Assembly: GCA_936936565.1 (NCBI GenBank)
Contig: CAKZIX010000109.1
Coordinates: 1 to 55,690, forward strand
Length of the DNA stretch: 55,690 nt
Reading direction: 5' to 3'
From: an uncultured Nocardiaceae bacterium
GTDB taxonomy: Bacteria; Actinomycetota; Actinomycetes; Mycobacteriales; Mycobacteriaceae
Positions 41,075 through 50,200 of the stretch are shown in pieces. Each line of letters starts with the position of its first letter. The first letter of the stretch is position 1. Both the position numbers and the translations under genes were made by a program. The notes below the pieces were generated by a model that saw only the letters and a list, made by a program, of their open reading frames with translations, was not told the origin of the DNA and did not search any database.

Positions 41075-41829
41075 TGTCCGAACAGCCTGATGCGCCGCAC
41101 GAGGGCAGCGCCCGCCAGCGGCTCGGTTCCCTCTCGACCACCGAGGACGACCCCACCCCGCAGTGGCTCACCGTCGAGCCCACGCAACGGCCCTGGCTAC
41201 CCGAGCGCTGGCGCGGCGCGCGCCTGGCTCCCGGACGGCGCGGTGCCGCAGCGATGGTTGTGGTCGCCGTGCTCGCCGCCGCTGTCGGCGGGTTGGTCAC
41301 CCTGCGCGATCAGCCGGTCGCGCATGCGGTACCGCCGCTGGCCGTTGCCCAAACCAAGCCGGCGGCCACGGCCTCCGAAAGCGGCGAGATCGTTGTCAGC
41401 GTCGTCGGGCTCGTGCACCGGAGCGGTCTCGTGACGTTGCCGCCGGGCGCGCGCGTGGCGGACGCGCTGGCGGCAGCAGGCGGTGCCACCGACGGGGCCG
41501 ACGTGATCGGTCTCAACATGGCGCAACGAGTGGCCGACGGCGACCAGATCCATGTCGGAGCGGTCGGGGCACCGCCGGTTGCCGGTAGCTCGAGTTCCAG
41601 CGCCGGATCCGGCAAGGCACCGGTCGGCAAATCGGGCACCAAAGTCAACCTCAACACGGCAACCGAGCCGGATCTCGATGCCTTACCCGGCGTCGGACCG
41701 GTCACCGCCGCAGCGATCATCGCGTGGCGCGGTGCCAACGGTCGATTCCAGACCGTCGACCAGCTCGGCGAGATCGACGGCATCGGCGATGCGAAGCTGG
41801 CCAAGCTGCGCGAGCTGGTGACGGTGTGA
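41074..41829 (+). CDS. comEA: ComEA-family DNA-binding protein
   Basis: A 251-residue membrane-anchored protein. The cytoplasmic N-terminus (~57 residues) is followed by one TM helix (about 58-77). An SLBB-like domain (SVVGLVHRSGLVTLPPGARV) comes next, then a Ser/Gly linker and a C-terminal helix-hairpin-helix domain (KVNLNTATEPDLDALPGVG, IDGIGDAKLAKLREL). By family it binds incoming DNA outside the membrane and hands it to ComEC, encoded downstream. Competence itself is rarely shown in these bacteria. Confidence 0.93.
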   Translation: MSEQPDAPHEGSARQRLGSLSTTEDDPTPQWLTVEPTQRPWLPERWRGARLAPGRRGAAAMVVVAVLAAAVGGLVTLRDQPVAHAVPPLAVAQTKPAATASESGEIVVSVVGLVHRSGLVTLPPGARVADALAAAGGATDGADVIGLNMAQRVADGDQIHVGAVGAPPVAGSSSSSAGSGKAPVGKSGTKVNLNTATEPDLDALPGVGPVTAAAIIAWRGANGRFQTVDQLGEIDGIGDAKLAKLRELVTV

Positions 41830-42085
41830 GCGCGCACCTTCCGACCCTGGTTTCCGGTGCCGAGCCGCCGCACGGCGGTCCATGCCGCGGAGTGGGGCGT
41901 CCGCGCCGCGGCGACGGTTCGGAGATCTCGGGCAGCCCCGGTGACAGCAAGTGGTCGGCCACAGTGCCGCCTGCCCTCGACGGGTCGGTCGGTGCGCACC
42001 GCGCGCACAGCGGTCGTCGCTGCCTGCCCGGTCGCGGTGGGCACGTGAGCTGGGGCGACGGGTCGGCTCGCTCACGAGGCGCACA

Positions 42086-45000
42086 GTGGTGACGAGGGCA
42101 TCGAATGCGGGCGTCGACTCGGCCGGAGCCCGGGCGCAGCGCGCTCCGCATTCGACGGCGACACGCTTGGACCTGCGGCTCGCCCCGTCGGCTGTCATAG
42201 CCTGGGCCGCAACGATTTTCGTCGCGACGCTCGGTGCCCGTGCCGGTTGGCTACTGGTTGCGGCACTGGTCGTCGCGGCCGGTGCCACGTGGGGCCTCGC
42301 ACGCCGTCGACGTGCTGCGCGACGACATCCTGGTGCGGCGGGCCGCGAGGCGGCGCGACCAGTACCCAGCGGAGTGCGCGGTGCGCTGCCGCCCGTACGC
42401 ACCCGAGGCCGCGACGAGGTGCCACTCGTTCGCACCGGGGGCGGTACGACGGAGGCGCACGTCAGTGGCGGCGGATGGGTTGCGGGCGTTCTCGCTGCGC
42501 TGATGGTCGGCGCCGGATTTGCCGCTGCAGCCGCCTGGCAGGAGGCAGGCGCGCGGGCGAATCCGGTTGCCGCCCAAGCGCTCGGCGCGACGATCTCGGT
42601 CGACGTGGTAACCGTCGGCGACCCGGTCCGGCTGCGTTCCACCTTCGGCGACCGAGTGGTCGTCAAGGCCGAACTGCGGGAGGCGACGATTCGTGGTCAA
42701 CGAATTGTCGTGGGCGGAGCAGTCACGATCTTCGCGCCGGCGGAAGGCTGGGATCGTCTGCTGCCGGGGCAACTGGTCAGCGCACGTGCAGTGGTTGCGG
42801 CACCCGGGCGTCCCGATTTCACCGTCGCTGCGCTGCGCGCCACCGGTCCGCCGGCCGCCGTAGCGCCGCCGTCCCTGGTGCAGCGGACGGCGGCCGACAT
42901 TCGCGAACAGTTCGCGCACGCGAGCCGAAAAGCCCTGTCGGACAAAGCTGCCGGGTTGCTGCCCGCACTGGTCGTCGGCGACGAGACCAACATGAGCACG
43001 GCCCTGCGCGCGGACTTCGCAACGGCAGGGTTGTCGCACCTCACGGCGGTTTCCGGGGCCAACGTCGCGATCGTCCTGGGTGCGGTCCTCCTGCTGGCCC
43101 GGGCCGCGACGCTCGGCCCACGTACCGCGGTCGCACTCGCCGCGCTGGCGTTGATCGGGTTCGTCGTCCTGGCCCGGCCCTCACCGAGCGTGTTGCGTGC
43201 GGCAGTGATGGGCGCGATCGGATTGCTCGCCATGGTTACCGCTCGGCGCAAGCAGGCCATGCCCGCGCTGTGTGCCGCGGTACTCGGGCTGATTGCGTGG
43301 TCACCCGCGCTCGCGACGGACTACGGGTTCGCACTCTCGGTATCTGCTACCGCCGCACTTGTCGTGCTCGCCCCGAGTTGGTCGGATTGGCTTCAGGCGC
43401 AGGGTATTTCGCGCTGGTTCGCCGAAATTGTGGCGGTGAGCGCGGCGGCGTTCGCCGTTACGGTACCGATCGTCGTGGCGCTCACCGGCACCGTCAGCCT
43501 CGTGGCGATCGTCGCGAACGTCCTTGTCGCCCTTGTCATCGCGCCGATCACGGTGATCGGTGCGGCGGCGGCACTGGCAAGTGTGGCGTGGCTGCCGCTC
43601 GGAGTGGCCGTCGCTTGGCTCGCGGCACTGCCGCTGTGGTGGCTGATCACGGTTGCCGAGCACGCGGCGGCGCTGCCTGCCGCGACGATAACCATGCCGG
43701 GTGGTCCGGCAGCAGTTCCGCTGTCGGTCGTCGCGGTCGCGGCGACGATCGTCGGTTTGCGACACCGCAGGGCGCGCCGCCTCGGTGCCGCCGCACTCGT
43801 CGGTCTCGCCGTCGTCGTCGTGCCGGTGCGCTCGGTCGAGCCGGGCTGGCCGCCGACAGGCTGGTCGGTAGCGATGTGTGATGTCGGGCAAGGGGATTCG
43901 ATTGTGTTGCGTGGCGATGGCGCCGACGTCGTCATCGACGCCGGCCCCGATCCGCCCACGACTCGGGCCTGCCTCGATCGGCTCGGCGTGCGCGCGGTCG
44001 CGCTGCTGGTGCTCACCCACGGGCACGCCGACCATGTCGGCGGACTCGCCGGCGTGCTGGATGGACGCACGGTCACGGCAATTGCGATCGGCGGATCGGC
44101 GCTGGCAATGCGCGAGCCGAATCGCGGCGAGCCCGGCAGGGGATCGACGTTCGGCGGATCTGCCACGAATGGACAGGCGAGCGGGGGCGGCGGGACAGGT
44201 GCGATGGACGGCGGACAGAACGCCGGCCTGCAAGCTGGTCATCAGCGCGGCGTGACAGACGGCGGCGACAGCGCGCCCGCGGCCATCGGCTCGGATGGCA
44301 CGACCGTGGATTCGCGCGGCACGACCATGGACCCGCACGGCGGAGATTTCGGAGACTTCACTGGCGATCCGGGGCTCGTGCCGGATTCGGTGCATCACGT
44401 CGAACTATCTGCCGGACAACGAGTTATGGCCGCCGGGATCACGCTCGAAGTGCTGTGGCCCAGGGCGCGGACCGGCACATACGCCGCGGCGGGAGCGCGC
44501 ACGTCGAGCCCGGACGAGAACAACGCGTCCATCGTGGTGGTGGCCTCCACCCGCGCCGGTCGGGTGCTGCTGACCGGCGACATCGAAGCCTCCGCACAAC
44601 AGGCGCTGCTGGCCTCGGGCACCGGTCTCGAGGCCGACATCCTCAAGGTCCCACACCACGGGTCACGCACCACCACAGCAGAATTCGTCGATGCGGTGCG
44701 GCCGCGCCTGGGCCTGGTGAGCGCCGGCGCCGACAACACCTTCGGCCACCCACACGCCAGCGTGCTCGCCTCGCTCGCGGCCGTCGGCGCCACGGTAGCT
44801 CGTACCGACCGCGACGGCGATGTCGCCGTCACCGGCTCAGGCACCGAGATCGCGTTCGTAACCCGTGGTCCTGGTACACGCCGCCGCCTAGCTCGGAGGG
44901 CCGTTGCGATGGGTGGTGGGTGGATGGATCGGGTGAAGGGCCGTCGGGTCTGGGCGGATCGGGCGAAGGGTCCGTGTCGGGCAGGCATGACACGATGGGG

Positions 45001-46000
45001 CCGTGACCGATCGCATCGCGCCCTTGCACCTCGTGCTCGGCGAGGAGGAACTCCTGATCGAGCGGGCGGTGTCGGGTGTGATCGCGGCGGTGCGGGCCGC
45101 TACCGACGCGCCCGACGACATGCCGGTCAACAGGATGCGGGCCGGCGACACCACGGTGGCCGAGCTCGCGGAGTTGTTGAGCCCGTCGCTGTTCGCCGAA
45201 GACCGGGTGATCGTTCTCGAGGGTGCGGCGGAGGCCGGCAAGGATGCCGTCGGGCTGATCGCGGATGCGGCCGCGGCACCGCCGGACGGCGTGGTGATCG
45301 TGGTGGTGCACTCCGGCGGCGGGCGAGCGAAGGCGCTGGTACCGGCGCTGCAGAAACTCGGTGCGCAGTCGCACGACTGTGCGCGTGTCACCAAGCCCGG
45401 CGAACGCCTGGATTTCGTGCGTGGCGAGTTCCGCGCGGCCGGCGTGCGGGTGTCGGCAGAGGTGGCGCAGGCGGTGCTCGATGCCGTTGGCTCCGATTTG
45501 CGCGAACTCGCTGCGGCCAGTTCACAGCTCGCTGCGGATACGGCCGGCCGGGTGGACGTCAACGCGGTCCGGCGCTACTACTCCGGTCGTGCGGAGGTGT
45601 CGGGCTTCGACATCGCCGATCTTGCGATGGCCGGCGACCGGCCGGGTGCGATGGAAGCGATGCGGTGGGCCACGCTGCGCGGGGTACCCCCGGTGTTGGT
45701 GGCCGACGCGCTCGCCGACGCCGTGCACACGGTTGCGCGGGTGGCGTCGGCGGGCCGTGGCGACCCGTTCAAATTGGCGCCGCAGCTGGGCCTGCCGCCG
45801 TGGAAGGTCAAGAAGGCGCAGGCCCAGTCCCGGGCCTGGACACCCGCGAGCGTCGCTGCCGCGATGCATGTGGTGACCTCGCTCAACGCCGACGTGAAGG
45901 GCGAGGCCGCCGACGCGGACTACGCGCTCGAGCGGGCGCTGGACGCGGTCCTGACCCTCCGGGACAGCGGGCGCTGACCGCCGCCGGCAGCGGGAGCTGA
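42086..46000 (+). CDS. comEC: ComEC/Rec2 family DNA-uptake channel with an abnormally extended frame
   Basis: N-terminal helices (SAVIAWAATIFVATLGARAGW) lead into the ComEC competence domain (LLPALVVGDETNM, SHLTAVSGANVAIVLGAVLLL, many TM helices). The C-terminal metallo-β-lactamase-like domain has CDVGQGDSIVLRGDG and LTHGHADHVGGL. An unusual Gly/Asp-rich insertion of ~80 residues (about 44110-44400) splits that domain. Homology ends near 44870 (codon ~930), but no stop occurs until 46000, so the frame covers all of holA. A lost stop or a late frameshift is likely. Start is GTG 42086 with GAGG 6 nt upstream; GTG 42089 is equal. Confidence 0.75.
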   Translation: MVTRASNAGVDSAGARAQRAPHSTATRLDLRLAPSAVIAWAATIFVATLGARAGWLLVAALVVAAGATWGLARRRRAARRHPGAAGREAARPVPSGVRGALPPVRTRGRDEVPLVRTGGGTTEAHVSGGGWVAGVLAALMVGAGFAAAAAWQEAGARANPVAAQALGATISVDVVTVGDPVRLRSTFGDRVVVKAELREATIRGQRIVVGGAVTIFAPAEGWDRLLPGQLVSARAVVAAPGRPDFTVAALRATGPPAAVAPPSLVQRTAADIREQFAHASRKALSDKAAGLLPALVVGDETNMSTALRADFATAGLSHLTAVSGANVAIVLGAVLLLARAATLGPRTAVALAALALIGFVVLARPSPSVLRAAVMGAIGLLAMVTARRKQAMPALCAAVLGLIAWSPALATDYGFALSVSATAALVVLAPSWSDWLQAQGISRWFAEIVAVSAAAFAVTVPIVVALTGTVSLVAIVANVLVALVIAPITVIGAAAALASVAWLPLGVAVAWLAALPLWWLITVAEHAAALPAATITMPGGPAAVPLSVVAVAATIVGLRHRRARRLGAAALVGLAVVVVPVRSVEPGWPPTGWSVAMCDVGQGDSIVLRGDGADVVIDAGPDPPTTRACLDRLGVRAVALLVLTHGHADHVGGLAGVLDGRTVTAIAIGGSALAMREPNRGEPGRGSTFGGSATNGQASGGGGTGAMDGGQNAGLQAGHQRGVTDGGDSAPAAIGSDGTTVDSRGTTMDPHGGDFGDFTGDPGLVPDSVHHVELSAGQRVMAAGITLEVLWPRARTGTYAAAGARTSSPDENNASIVVVASTRAGRVLLTGDIEASAQQALLASGTGLEADILKVPHHGSRTTTAEFVDAVRPRLGLVSAGADNTFGHPHASVLASLAAVGATVARTDRDGDVAVTGSGTEIAFVTRGPGTRRRLARRAVAMGGGWMDRVKGRRVWADRAKGPCRAGMTRWGRDRSHRALAPRARRGGTPDRAGGVGCDRGGAGRYRRARRHAGQQDAGRRHHGGRARGVVEPVAVRRRPGDRSRGCGGGRQGCRRADRGCGRGTAGRRGDRGGALRRRASEGAGTGAAETRCAVARLCACHQARRTPGFRAWRVPRGRRAGVGRGGAGGARCRWLRFARTRCGQFTARCGYGRPGGRQRGPALLLRSCGGVGLRHRRSCDGRRPAGCDGSDAVGHAARGTPGVGGRRARRRRAHGCAGGVGGPWRPVQIGAAAGPAAVEGQEGAGPVPGLDTRERRCRDACGDLAQRRREGRGRRRGLRARAGAGRGPDPPGQRALTAAGSGS
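45003..45977 (+). CDS. holA: DNA polymerase III subunit delta
   Basis: A 324-residue clamp-loader δ subunit that opens the β sliding clamp. It starts at the GTG with APLHLVLGEEELLIERAV. The AAA+-like domain lacks a functional Walker A, as usual. SGFDIADLAMAGDRPGAMEAM and LGLPPWKVKKAQAQSRAWTP are conserved C-terminal blocks. It lies entirely within the over-extended comEC frame but in another phase; its protein homology leaves no doubt that it is the real gene here. Confidence 0.95.
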   Translation: MTDRIAPLHLVLGEEELLIERAVSGVIAAVRAATDAPDDMPVNRMRAGDTTVAELAELLSPSLFAEDRVIVLEGAAEAGKDAVGLIADAAAAPPDGVVIVVVHSGGGRAKALVPALQKLGAQSHDCARVTKPGERLDFVRGEFRAAGVRVSAEVAQAVLDAVGSDLRELAAASSQLAADTAGRVDVNAVRRYYSGRAEVSGFDIADLAMAGDRPGAMEAMRWATLRGVPPVLVADALADAVHTVARVASAGRGDPFKLAPQLGLPPWKVKKAQAQSRAWTPASVAAAMHVVTSLNADVKGEAADADYALERALDAVLTLRDSGR

Positions 46001-46010
46001 TCGGCGGTGG

Positions 46011-46883
46011 CTACCCGAGCGCGCTGCGCACCTGCGGAACGACCTCCTCGGCGAACTGGTGAACCTGCACGTCGATGTCGCCCTCGGACGGCCAGAACAC
46101 GAAGCCGTCGACACGGTGCTCGCGGTGCAGCGTCGTCAGGTCGTCCACCCAGCGCTCGACGGGTCCGTTGAGGAATTCCGAACCGGTGCCGATGGAGCCG
46201 GACAGGTTGTAGACGCGGCGCACCGCCGCGGGGTCCCGACCCGCTTCCGCAGCGGCGTCGTCGATGATGCGACCGGCCTCGGCGAGCCGAGCGGGCGGGA
46301 AGTACGACGACGACGGAACCCAGCCGTCGGCCGAGCGGCCGGTCAGCGCAAGCGATTTCGGGCCGCCGGAGCCGAGCCAGATGCCGATGTCGTGCGCCGG
46401 CGCCGGACCGGGGTGCACACCGGCAACGGCATGGAACTGTCCGCCGGCGGTGACCGAGCGCTCGCCGCTCCACATCGCGCGCAGCACGGCGATCGCCTCC
46501 TCCAGCGCTTGCACGGCCTGACCCTTCGTCAGGCGCGGCGCACCCATCGCCTCGATCGCCTCCCAGAAGGCGCCCGCGCCGAGCCCGAGTTCGACCCGGC
46601 CGCCGGTGATGAGATCGAGTGTCGCGGCGGCCTTTGCCAAGACGGCAGGGTTGCGCAGCGGCAGATTGGCGACGTCGGGAAAGAACCGCAGGCGCGTGGT
46701 CTGCACGGCGAGCGCGCTGATGAGGGTCCAGGTGTCGGCGAAACGCCGCTGATACGGATGATCCTGAATGCCGATCAGGTCCAAACCGGCATCGTCGGCA
46801 TAGCGCACCTGCCGCAGCAAATCGGGGTAGCGATCGGCCTCAGGGATGAGGAACAGGCCGAATTCGACGGTGCGCGCTGTCAT
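46011..46883 (-). CDS. Luciferase-like (LLM class) flavin/F420-dependent oxidoreductase
   Basis: A 290-residue TIM-barrel monooxygenase-like protein: GLFLIPEADRYPDLLRQVRY opens it, RVELGLGAGAFWEAIEAMG is the cofactor-site motif, and IGIWLGSGGPKSLALTGR the second signature. Most actinobacterial members use F420; the substrate is unknown. GGAGG lies 5 nt before the ATG. It is convergent with holA. Confidence 0.88.
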   Translation of the reverse strand: MTARTVEFGLFLIPEADRYPDLLRQVRYADDAGLDLIGIQDHPYQRRFADTWTLISALAVQTTRLRFFPDVANLPLRNPAVLAKAAATLDLITGGRVELGLGAGAFWEAIEAMGAPRLTKGQAVQALEEAIAVLRAMWSGERSVTAGGQFHAVAGVHPGPAPAHDIGIWLGSGGPKSLALTGRSADGWVPSSSYFPPARLAEAGRIIDDAAAEAGRDPAAVRRVYNLSGSIGTGSEFLNGPVERWVDDLTTLHREHRVDGFVFWPSEGDIDVQVHQFAEEVVPQVRSALG

Positions 46884-47042
46884 TTCGTCCTCCGTGTCGG
46901 TGGAACCGGCACGTTCGAGCCTAATCGGTGCCTATCGGCGAGCGCGGAACGATTTCGCGCCCACCGCGACCCCGTGCAGAACCGATTCGGCAGCGAACAC
47001 ACCGCGGCGCGCCGGCCGCGGACTTTGCACCTCGCGAAACGC

Positions 47043-47072
47043 AAAAGCCGCCCGGTCGTGATACCGGGCGGC
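47043..47072 (-). terminator. Rho-independent terminator of rpsT
   Basis: A perfect 10-bp stem (47047-47056 with 47063-47072), 6-nt loop, followed on the minus strand by TTTT. Confidence 0.85.
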
Positions 47073-47111
47073 GCGTTACGTCACACCAGAGGGTTGCTCG
47101 ACCCTCGCAGC

Positions 47112-47372
47112 TCAGAGCTTGTTGAACGCGACCGAGATCGCGGACTTGCGGTTGGCGGCCTGGTTGGCGTGGATGACACCGGCGCTCGCGGCCTTGTCCA
47201 GCTTGCGCGAGGCGGACGCCAGCAGCTCGCCGGCCTTGTCCTTGTCGCCGGCGTCGGCGGCCTCACGGAACTGGCGGATGGCGGTGCGCAGCGCCGACTT
47301 CACCGACTGGTTGCGCTGGCGGGCAGCCTCGTTGGTGCGGATCCGCTTGACCTGGGACTTGATGTTGGCCAT
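47112..47372 (-). CDS. rpsT: 30S ribosomal protein S20
   Basis: The 86-residue bS20 is an all-helical basic protein binding 16S rRNA: MANIKSQVKRIRTNEAARQR, NQSVKSALRTAIRQF, and the C-terminal GVIHANQAANRKSAI. AGGAA lies upstream of the ATG. It is oriented opposite to holA as in M. tuberculosis. Confidence 0.97.
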   Translation of the reverse strand: MANIKSQVKRIRTNEAARQRNQSVKSALRTAIRQFREAADAGDKDKAGELLASASRKLDKAASAGVIHANQAANRKSAISVAFNKL

Positions 47373-47449
47373 GAGTTCCTAACGTTTCTTCACTCGGGGG
47401 TTCAGTTCGTGCAAAGTCTGTTGCGGGCGTGCGTGTACGCCGACGATCG

Positions 47450-47478
47450 AGAATACCAGCGGACCTGCGATAACCCAA
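47450..47478 (-). promoter_or_regulatory. Promoter of rpsT
   Basis: On the minus strand TTGGGT (47473-47478) and TATTCT (47450-47455) are exactly 17 nt apart, giving a leader of about 70 nt. Confidence 0.65.
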
Positions 47479-47560
47479 ACCGCCGTCGAAGACACACGAT
47501 GACCCGAAGATTTAACGCGTCCCGCCCGTTACGCAGCGGAACTTGTAGCACCATGGCGCA

Positions 47561-49216
47561 ATGGCCCCACGCACAACGGCAGCCCCAGTGAAGCCGGCCC
47601 GCGCCAAAACCGCGAGCCAGCGCCAGGTGCAGTTTGCCGGACGCAAGCCACGCGCGCCGCACGCATTCGACGGCTACGACGAGCATGCCCATTACACGCT
47701 CGCGTTCGACGAGATGTTCGACCGCTCCGGCAAGGTGCGGGCCCCGTACAAAGGCATCTTCGACGCGCTCGCCCCGACCGACGTCCGGGATCTCGCGGCC
47801 CGGGCGGACGCGCTGGGCCGTGCGTTCATCGACCAGGGCATCACGTTCTCGCTGTCGGGGGAGGAGCGGCCGTTTCCGCTCGACCTCGTCCCCCGGGTGA
47901 TCGCGGCGGGCGAATGGACTCGCCTCGAGCGCGGCATCCAGCAGCGCGTGCGCGCATTGGAGATGTTCCTCGCCGATGTCTACGGCGAGCAGACGATCCT
48001 GCGCGATCTGGTGGTGCCGAAGCGGCTGGTCACGTCGTGTCAGCACTTTCATCGGGAGGCGTCCGGGTTCGCCCCGCCCAACGGCGTACGCATCCACGTC
48101 GCCGGCATCGACCTGGTTCGCGACGAACAGGGCACGTTCCGGGTGCTGGAAGACAATCTGCGCTCACCGTCGGGTGTCTCCTACGTGATGGAGAACCGGC
48201 GCACGATGGCGCGGGTGTTCCCGGATCTGTTCTCCTCGCACCGGGTGCGAGCGGTCGGCGACTATCCGAGCCACCTGCTGCGCGCGCTGCGTGCGGCGGC
48301 CGCGCCGAACGAGGCCGACCCGACGGTCGTGGTGCTCACCCCGGGCGTCTACAACTCGGCGTACTTCGAGCATTCGCTGCTGGCCCGGCAGATGGGCGTG
48401 GAATTGGTGGAGGGTCGCGACCTGTTCTGCCGCGACAACGTGGTCTACATGCGCACCACCGAGGGCGAGCGGCAGGTGGACGTGATCTATCGCCGCATCG
48501 ACGACGACTTCCTGGATCCGCTGCACTTCCGGCCGGACTCGGTGCTCGGTGTCGCGGGCGTGCTCAACGCGGCGCGCGCCGGCAACGTGGTGATTTCCAG
48601 CGCGGTCGGCAACGGCGTGGGCGACGACAAGCTGGTCTACACCTACGTGCCCACGATCATCGAGTACTACCTGTCGGAGAAGCCGCTGCTGGGCAACGTC
48701 GACACCTTCCGCTGCTGGCTTCCCGAAGAGTGCGAGCAGGTGCTGGACCGGATCGACGAGCTGGTGATCAAACCGGTCGAGGGGTCCGGTGGCTACGGCA
48801 TCGTGTTCGGACCGGACGCGTCCACCAAGCAACTCAACGAAATTGCCCGCAAGGTTCGCGCCAATCCAAGGGACTGGATCGCCCAACCTGTGGTTCAGTT
48901 GTCGACGGTTCCGACCAAGATCGGCGACAAGCTGGCACCGCGGCACGTCGACCTGCGCCCGTTCGCCGTCAACGACGGCGAGGACATCTGGGTGCTGCCC
49001 GGCGGGCTCACTCGCGTTGCGCTACAAGAGGGTTCGTTGGTCGTGAACTCCAGCCAGGGTGGCGGCAGCAAAGACACCTGGGTGCTGGCGAGCCGCTCGG
49101 ACGTGGCGGCCCGGGAGCTGGCCGGTGAGCAGTTGGTCGGCGAACTGCCGACCACCACGGCCACCGATCACGGCCCCGAGCTCACCGCCGGCCAGCATCA
49201 GCAGCAGCAACAGTAA
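47561..49216 (+). CDS. Circularly permuted type 2 ATP-grasp protein (Rv2411c-like)
   Basis: A 551-residue protein of the DUF404/407 (CP_ATPgrasp_2) family. RPFPLDLVPRVIAAGEWTRL, VLEDNLRSPSGVSYVMENRR and VIKPVEGSGGYGIVFGP are its signatures, the last two providing ATP-grasp residues in permuted order. Such enzymes are predicted to form amide bonds between a carboxylate and an amine. The tail ends in a run of glutamines. With the alpha-E and transglutaminase-like genes downstream it forms a conserved three-gene operon whose product is unknown. Confidence 0.92.
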   Translation: MAPRTTAAPVKPARAKTASQRQVQFAGRKPRAPHAFDGYDEHAHYTLAFDEMFDRSGKVRAPYKGIFDALAPTDVRDLAARADALGRAFIDQGITFSLSGEERPFPLDLVPRVIAAGEWTRLERGIQQRVRALEMFLADVYGEQTILRDLVVPKRLVTSCQHFHREASGFAPPNGVRIHVAGIDLVRDEQGTFRVLEDNLRSPSGVSYVMENRRTMARVFPDLFSSHRVRAVGDYPSHLLRALRAAAAPNEADPTVVVLTPGVYNSAYFEHSLLARQMGVELVEGRDLFCRDNVVYMRTTEGERQVDVIYRRIDDDFLDPLHFRPDSVLGVAGVLNAARAGNVVISSAVGNGVGDDKLVYTYVPTIIEYYLSEKPLLGNVDTFRCWLPEECEQVLDRIDELVIKPVEGSGGYGIVFGPDASTKQLNEIARKVRANPRDWIAQPVVQLSTVPTKIGDKLAPRHVDLRPFAVNDGEDIWVLPGGLTRVALQEGSLVVNSSQGGGSKDTWVLASRSDVAARELAGEQLVGELPTTTATDHGPELTAGQHQQQQQ

Positions 49217-49234
49217 CGTCGAAAGGACCGCAAG

Positions 49235-50200
49235 TTGCTTGCGCGGAACGCGGAGTCGCTCTTCTGGATCGGCCGCTATGTGGAACGTGCCGACGACACG
49301 GCCCGGATTCTCGACGTCGCGGTGCACCAGCTCCTCGAGGACGCCACGGTGGATCCGGACCGGATGTCGCGGCTGTTGTTGCGGGTGCTGAGCATCGCGC
49401 CGCCGGAAAACGGCCCGCTGGACGTGTGGTCGGTGACGAACCTGGTCGCGTTCTCGCGCACACACGGCGGCTCGATCGTCGACGCGGTGGTGCGGGCGCG
49501 CGAAAATGCCAGGGGCGCACGCGAAGTCACGTCCACCGAGATGTGGGAATGCCTGAACGCGACCTACAACGCGCTTGCCGACACCGAGCGTGCGGCCCGC
49601 AATCTCGGCCCGCACGAGTTCTTCCGCTATATCAAGGAGCGCGCGGCGATGTTCGCCGGGCTCACCGACTCGACGCTGTCGCGCGACGACGGCTACCGGT
49701 TCCTGCTGCTGGGCCGTTCGGTCGAACGGGTGGACATGATGGTGCGGCTGCTGCTCTCGCGCGCCGGGGACCGCACGTCCTCGCCGGCCTGGGTGACGGT
49801 GTTGCGCTCGGCCGGCGCCCACGACACGTATCTGCGCACCTATCGGGGCGCGCTGGACGCACATCTGGTGGCCGAGTTCATCCTGCTGGACCGGCTGTTC
49901 CCGCGCTCGGTGTTCCATTCGGTGCGGGTGGCCGAACGCTGTCTCGAAGAGCTCGATCAGCGCCCCGACAGCCGCGTCGGCGCCCGCCACGAAGCGCAGC
50001 GGCTGCTCGGGCGCGCCCGCAGCGAGCTGGAGTTCCTGCAGCCCGGCGCGCTGATGGACGGCCTGCAGGACCGGCTGGAAGGTCTGCAACGCACCTGCCG
50101 CGAGGTCGGCGAAGCCATTGCGCTGCAATACTTTCACGCTGCGCCGTGGGTGGCGTGGACCGACGCCGGCGTCGACCGCCTCGAGGTGGGTGAGCTATGA
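49235..50200 (+). CDS. Alpha-E domain-containing protein (Rv2410c-like)
   Basis: A 321-residue all-helical DUF403/Alpha-E protein. It starts at a TTG with AAAGGA 7 nt upstream; the family always begins MLARNAESLFWIGRYVERAD, so this TTG is right. Other conserved parts are FFRYIKERAAMFAGLTDSTL and FLLLGRSVERVDMMVRLLL. It is always encoded between an ATP-grasp and a transglutaminase-like gene. The biochemical function is unknown. Overlaps the next gene by 4 bp. Confidence 0.92.
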   Translation: MLARNAESLFWIGRYVERADDTARILDVAVHQLLEDATVDPDRMSRLLLRVLSIAPPENGPLDVWSVTNLVAFSRTHGGSIVDAVVRARENARGAREVTSTEMWECLNATYNALADTERAARNLGPHEFFRYIKERAAMFAGLTDSTLSRDDGYRFLLLGRSVERVDMMVRLLLSRAGDRTSSPAWVTVLRSAGAHDTYLRTYRGALDAHLVAEFILLDRLFPRSVFHSVRVAERCLEELDQRPDSRVGARHEAQRLLGRARSELEFLQPGALMDGLQDRLEGLQRTCREVGEAIALQYFHAAPWVAWTDAGVDRLEVGEL

